Assembly: GCA_041619555.1 (NCBI GenBank)
Contig: JBFKDQ010000002.1
Span: 1-64,000, forward strand
Length of the DNA stretch: 64,000 nt
Origin: Oceanococcus sp041619555
Lineage (GTDB): Bacteria > Pseudomonadota > Gammaproteobacteria > Nevskiales > Oceanococcaceae
Direction: 5' to 3'
Part shown: piece after piece, positions 59,055-64,000 of the stretch
Layout: each line of letters begins with the position of its first letter
Position numbering within the stretch: the first letter of the stretch is position 1
Notes under the pieces: generated by a model
Databases searched by the model: none
What the model saw: the letters and a program-made list of their open reading frames with translations, nothing else
What the model was told of the DNA's origin: nothing
Made by a program: the position numbers and the translations under genes

Positions 59055-60857
59055 TCAGTCCGCCGGTTTTCTGCGATCGATCGAAGACATGCGCGGGTCA
59101 TTTTCAAACAGCTCGTGCAGCTCGCGGCGCAATTCATCCGTGCTCTTGATCATGTGATCAAGATCGTGGCGATGGTTCATCTGCCGCGCCAGCAGATTTT
59201 CATCCGCCTCACGAAAGACTGCGGTCGTGGTTTTCGCCGTCGCTTCCGAATCGCCGAAGGTTTTCAGCACTTCGGTGGCCATCTCCAGGCTGGATAGCCA
59301 GGTTTCGCGCATCACGAAATCCACCCCCAACTCCATCAGGTGCAGGGCATGATGGCGATCGCGGGCGCGGGCGAAAATCTTGAGCTTGGGAAAGTTGCGT
59401 TTGGCGAGGCCAATCGTTCGGATCCCTTTTTCGATGTCATCCATGGTCACGATCAGCAGTTTCGCGCGCTCGGCCCCGGCGGCGCGCAGGGTTTCCAAAT
59501 TATTCGACTGGCCGTAATAGATCTTATTGCCCCAGCGGCGCACCATGGCGACGTGGGCGGCGTCTTTTTCCAGCGCGGTGAAGGCCAGCCCGCGCATCTG
59601 CAGGACGCGCGCCACGACCTGTCCCATGCGGCCGAAACCGGCAATGATGATTTCCGGTTCGGCCGACTCGATGGTGTCGTAGGTTTCCTTCGGTCGTTTG
59701 ATCCGGGCCACCTTGCCGATGCGGTCGCTGATGAAGAACAGGGCGGGGGTCAGCATCATGGACACCACGACGATCAGGATCAGTTGCTGGTTCATGCTGT
59801 CGGGCAGCAGACCTTCACCATGGGCGGCGTAAAACAGCACGAAGGCAAATTCGCCGCCCTGGGCCAGGATCAGGGCGAGCTGGGCCGAATTCACCGCATC
59901 GACCCCTGCCATTCGGGAACTCAGCCATGCGCCTGCGGCCTTGATCAGGATCAGGATCAAGGCGCCGAGCAGGATCAGGGTCGGATCTGCCGCGAGGACG
60001 TCCAGGTCGGCCGCCATGCCGACCGACATGAAGAACAGGCCCAGCAGCAATCCTTTGAAGGGATTGATGTTGCCTTCGAGCTCGTGGCGGTATTCGGAAT
60101 CGGCGAGCAGGACCCCGGCGAGAAACGCGCCCAGGCCCATGGACAGGCCCGCCCAGTCCATCAGCAGGGCCGCGCCGATGACCACGATCAGCGCCATCAC
60201 GGTAAAGCTTTCGTCGTTGCCCCAGCGTGCCACCGCCTTGAACAGAGGGCGCAGCAGGCTGCGGCCGCCGATCACGAGGGCGGCGATGACGCCGATGGCC
60301 TGGGCGATGCTCAGCGCCAGCGACGGGCCGTCCAGAGCCGTGTCGCGCGTCGTGAGCAGCGGCAGAATGGCCAGCGCGGGGATCACCGCAAGATCCTGGA
60401 ACAGCAGAATGCCGAAGCCCGCCCGGCCATGCACCGTGCCCAGTTGCTCCTTTTCGGCCAGGGTCTGCAGCACGAAAGCGGTGGAGGACAGGGCCAGGGC
60501 AAAGCCGATCAGCCCGGCCTCAAGCGCCGGCAGCCGCAGGATCAGCACCAGCGCCAGCGCCAGCGCCGCGGCGGTCAGCGCCATCTGCAGGCTGCCATTG
60601 ACGAAAATCGCATGGCGCATGACCCAAAGACGCGAGGGTTTGAGCTCCAGTCCGATCACGAAAAGCAGGAAGACCACGCCGATTTCCGCCACCTGCATGA
60701 TCTGATGCACGTCTGCAAACAGGCCCAGGCCGGAGGGGCCCATCAGCATGCCGGCCGCCAGATAGCCGAGCACCGCGCCAAAGCCGAGGCGCCGGAACAG
60801 CGGTACCGCGATCAGCGCGGCGATCAGGAAAATGGCAACTTGCGTAAGATGATGCAT
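59055..60857 (-). CDS. KefB/KefC-type monovalent cation:proton antiporter (CPA2)
   Basis: Inner-membrane antiporter of 600 residues with 12-13 hydrophobic segments. LGFGAVLGYLAAGMLMGPSGL near residue 25 and LSSTAFVLQTLAEKEQLG fit the exchanger core, and GILLFQDLAVIPALAILPLL carries the conserved QD. From about 400 a cytoplasmic RCK_N domain has the NAD-binding loop EIIIAGFGRMGQVVARVL. A charged C-terminal tail follows. It resembles the glutathione-gated K+ efflux group. Whether glutathione gates it cannot be told. A kefF/kefG ancillary gene is not adjacent. Confidence 0.92.
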   Translation of the reverse strand: MHHLTQVAIFLIAALIAVPLFRRLGFGAVLGYLAAGMLMGPSGLGLFADVHQIMQVAEIGVVFLLFVIGLELKPSRLWVMRHAIFVNGSLQMALTAAALALALVLILRLPALEAGLIGFALALSSTAFVLQTLAEKEQLGTVHGRAGFGILLFQDLAVIPALAILPLLTTRDTALDGPSLALSIAQAIGVIAALVIGGRSLLRPLFKAVARWGNDESFTVMALIVVIGAALLMDWAGLSMGLGAFLAGVLLADSEYRHELEGNINPFKGLLLGLFFMSVGMAADLDVLAADPTLILLGALILILIKAAGAWLSSRMAGVDAVNSAQLALILAQGGEFAFVLFYAAHGEGLLPDSMNQQLILIVVVSMMLTPALFFISDRIGKVARIKRPKETYDTIESAEPEIIIAGFGRMGQVVARVLQMRGLAFTALEKDAAHVAMVRRWGNKIYYGQSNNLETLRAAGAERAKLLIVTMDDIEKGIRTIGLAKRNFPKLKIFARARDRHHALHLMELGVDFVMRETWLSSLEMATEVLKTFGDSEATAKTTTAVFREADENLLARQMNHRHDLDHMIKSTDELRRELHELFENDPRMSSIDRRKPAD

Positions 60858-61121
60858 GGAACGGATGGATCAGATTGATGGTCCGAGTGTACCTTGGGAA
60901 GCGCCGATCAAATCGTGAGCACCGCATCGTTGGTCAAAAATGGCCATTTTCGAGTTGGATCCTGCGCCAGCAGCATAATGAGTGCGTGCGAGTCCCGCCT
61001 TGAACGGACGATTTCCCCCATTGCCCTGCTCATGCCCAGTGTGTTTCGACGCTCGCCTTGCGTTCCTGGTTTTGCCCCGACCTCCCGCCTGCGAAAGGCC
61101 CCGGCCCCGAGAAATTCCCGC

Positions 61122-62180
61122 ATGTATCAGTTGATATGGTCCTTGTTCTTCATCTTCGGACTCGGTGGTGTGGCGCAGGCGCAGCGTCCGGCCACGGCGG
61201 TGATCGTGGCCACGGCGCTTGAACAGGTGCTGGAAGACCGGCTCGAAGTGCTGGGTGACGTGCAGGCGCAAGAGTCGGTGCAAATCAGTGCCAGCGTGGC
61301 GGATACGGTCACGCGCATCCTGTTTGCCGAAGGCCAGCAGGTGGTCCGCGGCCAGGCCCTGATCGAACTGAATCATGCAGAGGAGGCGGCGGAACTGCGT
61401 GCGGCCGAGGCGCGACGGCTGGAAAAGCGCAGTGCGCTAGAGCGTCTGCGCGAACTTTACCAACAGGGTCTGGCGACGGCGGCAGAACTGGATCTGGCCC
61501 AGGCGGGACTGGATGCCGCGGTGGCTGACAGCGATGCTCTCAGGGCGGCCATCGAAGACCGGATCATCCGCGCGCCCTTCGACGGCGTACTCGGCTTGCG
61601 GCACGTATCACCGGGCGCCTATGTCACTGCCGGGCAGCGCCTGACCAGCCTGCAGGACCGCCGGCAGTTGCGGGTCGAGTTCAGCCTGGCGGAAACGCAG
61701 CTGCATCATCTGCAAGGCGCGGTGCGTTTGCGTGGGCGTTCTTCCCGCTGGCCGGGTGAATTCTTCGAACTGGAGCTGGAAAGCGATGAGGGCCAACTGG
61801 ATCCGGCAACTCGCAGCCTGCGTTTGCGGGCCCGGCTGGCGCAAGCGGATCCACGCTTGTTGCCGGGCAGCCTGATGCTGGTGGAATTGCGCAATCGGGC
61901 GCGTCAGGCTTTGCTGGTGCCGGAAGCCGCGCTGATTCCGGACCAGCGTGGGCAGCGTGTATTTGTCGCCATCAAGGGTCAGGCACAGAGTCGGTCGGTG
62001 CAGATCGGCCGCCGGCTGACGGGGCAGGTGGAGATTCTCAGCGGTCTTGAACCCGGAGAACGGGTCGTCGTCCATGGCGGCAACAAGCTGCGCGCCGGTG
62101 CGGCACTGCAGGTGCTGGCGGAATTCGATGGCAGCGTGCCCATGGCTGAGCTGATCAGACAGGCAGGAGAGTCTTCGTGA
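61122..62180 (+). CDS. RND efflux pump periplasmic adaptor (MFP)
   Basis: Membrane fusion protein of 352 residues linking an RND permease to an outer-membrane channel. A signal peptide (LIWSLFFIFGLGGVAQAQ) precedes a beta-barrel/lipoyl part with VLGDVQAQESVQISASVADTV and GQQVVRGQALIELNHAEEA, the first lipoyl half. The hairpin is short. IRAPFDGVLGLRHVSPGAYV is the second lipoyl half. LVPEAALIPDQRGQRVFV belongs to the C-terminal beta domains. ATG 61122 is chosen for the signal peptide. The stop overlaps the permease GTG (GTGA). Confidence 0.93.
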   Translation: MYQLIWSLFFIFGLGGVAQAQRPATAVIVATALEQVLEDRLEVLGDVQAQESVQISASVADTVTRILFAEGQQVVRGQALIELNHAEEAAELRAAEARRLEKRSALERLRELYQQGLATAAELDLAQAGLDAAVADSDALRAAIEDRIIRAPFDGVLGLRHVSPGAYVTAGQRLTSLQDRRQLRVEFSLAETQLHHLQGAVRLRGRSSRWPGEFFELELESDEGQLDPATRSLRLRARLAQADPRLLPGSLMLVELRNRARQALLVPEAALIPDQRGQRVFVAIKGQAQSRSVQIGRRLTGQVEILSGLEPGERVVVHGGNKLRAGAALQVLAEFDGSVPMAELIRQAGESS

Positions 62181-64000
62181 TTCTGTCCGATCTTGCCGTC
62201 CGCCGGCCGGTCGTCGCGAGTGTCATCAGCCTGCTGCTGATTGCATTTGGCTGGGTCAGTTACGAGCGCCTGTCGCTGCGGGAATATCCGGATATCGATC
62301 CGCCGGTGGTGTCCATTCGTACCAATTATCCCGGCGCCTCCGCCGCTGTCGTCGAGCAGCAGATTACGAAACCGATCGAGGACCGGATTGCCGGGGTTGA
62401 GGGAATCCGCTTCATCTCGTCTTCCAGCCAGGATGGACGTTCCAATGTCAGTCTGGAATTCGTCAGCAGCCGTGACATCGATGGTGCGGCCAATGATGTG
62501 CGTGATCGCATTGCCGGCGTGCTGAACAACTTGCCGCAGGAAGCGGATCCGCCGGAAGTGCAGAAGCAGGACACCGATGCGCAGGTCATCATGTGGCTGA
62601 ATCTGGTCAGCACGCAGATGGACATTCTCGAGCTGACCGACTATGCCAAACGCTATCTGCAGGATCGCTTTTCGATTCTGCCGGGTGTGGCCAGCGTGAG
62701 GGTTGGCGGCAGTCTGGAATATGCGATCAGGATCTGGCTGGATCGCCAGGCCATGGTCGCCCATGGTGTGGTGGTCGCCGATGTCGAGGCGGCCCTGCGC
62801 GCCGAGAACGTGGAGTTACCGGCTGGCCAGGTGCAGTCGGAGCAGCGCATGTTTACCGCCCGGGTCGAACGTAGCTACACCAGCCCGGCAGATTTCGGGG
62901 ATCTGGTGATCCGGCGGGGCGGCAACGGGCATCTGGTGCGTTTGGCTGACATCGCCAGGATCGAGAAAAGCGCGGTCGAGGACCGCACCTTCTTTCGCGG
63001 CAACGGCGTGCCGATGGTCGGCCTGGGGATCATCAAGCAGTCCAAGGCCAATACGCTGGAGGTTTCCGATGCGGTCAAGGCGCTGCGGGACCGCCTGAAT
63101 CCCACCCTGCCACCCGGCATGGAACTGAAACAGAGTTATGACACCGCGGTGTTTATCCGCGCGGCGATCCGCGAGGTCTGGAAGACCCTCGCATTCGCCG
63201 TGCTGCTGGTGGTGGTCGTGATCTACGTATTTCTTGGCAGCTTTCGCGCGATGCTGGTGCCGGCAGTCACCGTGCCGGTCTCGCTGGTGGCGACCTTCAT
63301 GGCGCTGCTGGCGTTCGGATTTTCGATCAATCTGCTGACCCTGCTGGCCCTGGTGCTTGCGGTTGGGCTGGTGGTCGATGATTCCATCGTCATGCTGGAA
63401 AACATTCATCGCCGGATCAGCGAAGGTGAGACGCCGCTGGTCGCTGCCTTTCGCGGCGCACGCCAGGTCGGTTTCGCCGTGGTGGCGACCTCGGTGGTCC
63501 TGATTGCGGTTTTCGTGCCGATCTCCTTTCTGCCCGGCGATACCGGGCGATTGTTCGCCGAATTCGCTTTGTGCATGGCTGGTGCGGTGTTCTTTTCCAC
63601 CCTCGTGGCCCTGACCCTGTCGCCGATGCTGGCGTCCAAGCTGCTACGTTCCAATGAACATGCGCCACCGCGGCTTGTCGCCCGCATCGATGAGGGTTTT
63701 GCCCGACTGACCACAGTCTATGGCCGCCTGATGGCGCGTGCGGTGCATCGACCGTTTTGGCTGCTGTGGCTGTTTGCGGCGCTGGCAATGGTGATCGCAG
63801 GCCTGTGGAAAGTCCTGCCGCAGGAATATGCGCCGCGCGAGGATCGCGGGGCTTTCTTCCTGCTGGTCAATGGTCCGGAAGGCGCGACCTTCGATTACAT
63901 GTCGGACTACATGCTGGAAATCGAACAGCGCCTGATGCCTTTGGTGGAGTCTGGTGAGGTTTCGCGCCTGCTGGTGCGGGCGCCACGCAGTTTTTCGGTG
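62177..64000 (+). CDS. RND efflux permease (3' end outside window)
   Basis: Inner-membrane resistance-nodulation-division pump; the first 608 codons are present and the frame runs off the window. From the GTG at 62177 the protein begins ILSDLAVRRPVVASVISLLL. Hallmarks include REYPDIDPPVVSI, ATSVVLIAVFVPISFLPGDTGRLFAEFALCMAGA and the helix 4 proton-relay motif VGLVVDDSIVMLENIHRR with the Asp pair. It resembles the AcrB/MexF-like multidrug or MdtB-type group. No outer-membrane TolC-like gene is visible in the window. Confidence 0.94.
   Translation, partial: MILSDLAVRRPVVASVISLLLIAFGWVSYERLSLREYPDIDPPVVSIRTNYPGASAAVVEQQITKPIEDRIAGVEGIRFISSSSQDGRSNVSLEFVSSRDIDGAANDVRDRIAGVLNNLPQEADPPEVQKQDTDAQVIMWLNLVSTQMDILELTDYAKRYLQDRFSILPGVASVRVGGSLEYAIRIWLDRQAMVAHGVVVADVEAALRAENVELPAGQVQSEQRMFTARVERSYTSPADFGDLVIRRGGNGHLVRLADIARIEKSAVEDRTFFRGNGVPMVGLGIIKQSKANTLEVSDAVKALRDRLNPTLPPGMELKQSYDTAVFIRAAIREVWKTLAFAVLLVVVVIYVFLGSFRAMLVPAVTVPVSLVATFMALLAFGFSINLLTLLALVLAVGLVVDDSIVMLENIHRRISEGETPLVAAFRGARQVGFAVVATSVVLIAVFVPISFLPGDTGRLFAEFALCMAGAVFFSTLVALTLSPMLASKLLRSNEHAPPRLVARIDEGFARLTTVYGRLMARAVHRPFWLLWLFAALAMVIAGLWKVLPQEYAPREDRGAFFLLVNGPEGATFDYMSDYMLEIEQRLMPLVESGEVSRLLVRAPRSFSV

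Noticed and set aside
59340..60878. A 512-codon open frame on the plus strand
   Set aside because: Antisense to the Kef-type antiporter. Composition is dominated by Gln, His and Asp, with no recognisable domain.
1..64000. CRISPR array, insertion sequence, integrase or phage module
   Set aside because: No regularly spaced repeats, transposase or integrase motifs were seen, and the tRNA genes are not followed by att-like duplications.

Overview
The window is about 64 kb of GC-rich (roughly 60 %) bacterial chromosome. Gene content and order point to a gammaproteobacterium. Supporting blocks are coaBC/radC/rpmBG with dut-argB, mutY-yggX followed by tRNA-Phe, thiS-thiG-trmB, and xthA-ampG. A TonB-dependent receptor, a wax ester synthase, YjbH and AMIN proteins and an RND pump fit a free-living, envelope-rich lineage of the Xanthomonadales/Nevskiales kind, but I cannot name the genus from sequence alone. 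Coding density is high. Many neighbours are translationally coupled through 4-base stop/start overlaps (ATGA, GTGA, TTGA).

Layout. 1-5.0 kb: an ABC ATPase cut by the window edge, ribosomal proteins L33/L28, RadC, CoaBC, dUTPase and N-acetylglutamate kinase. 5.1-15.4 kb: a UDP-sugar dehydrogenase, a DUF4124 protein, an iron-sulfur APS reductase, PyrE, photolyase, exonuclease III, AmpG, an orphan phosphoribulokinase, TrmB and ThiG/ThiS. 15.6-20.3 kb: tRNA-Gly(CCC), an AsmA protein, an SRPBCC protein, MutY, YggX and tRNA-Phe with its terminator. 20.5-33 kb is more accessory: a LysE exporter, MepA, an orphan type IV pilin coupled to a membrane protein with a degenerate GGDEF-like domain, an SDR plus BASS transporter pair, and a three-gene unit of epimerase, secreted cytochrome c/beta-propeller fusion and MFS transporter. 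A secreted dienelactone hydrolase, a ProQ/FinO protein, carbonic anhydrase and FetAB follow.

33-48 kb is the envelope-rich heart of the window: a large lipoprotein of the penicillin acylase family, a carotenoid-isomerase-like FAD oxidoreductase, an unfamiliar 596-residue lipoprotein with its own promoter and terminator, a YjbH-like outer-membrane protein, an AMIN-domain membrane protein, a 1004-residue TonB-dependent receptor, a stand-alone KAS III enzyme and a WecA-like sugar-phosphate transferase. 48-64 kb: a DmdC-like acyl-CoA dehydrogenase, a small lipoprotein, a dsbD-modABC operon, a GT9 glycosyltransferase, an M48 lipoprotein protease, tRNA-Ala and tRNA-Glu, a wax ester synthase/DGAT, a KefB/C-type antiporter and an RND efflux adaptor plus permease that runs off the end.

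No CRISPR array, insertion sequence, phage gene or rRNA operon is visible. Best candidates for something undescribed are the epimerase/cytochrome-propeller/MFS unit, the pilin/degenerate-GGDEF pair, and the lipoprotein-YjbH-AMIN-TonB receptor stretch. Functions there are inferred from motifs and context only.
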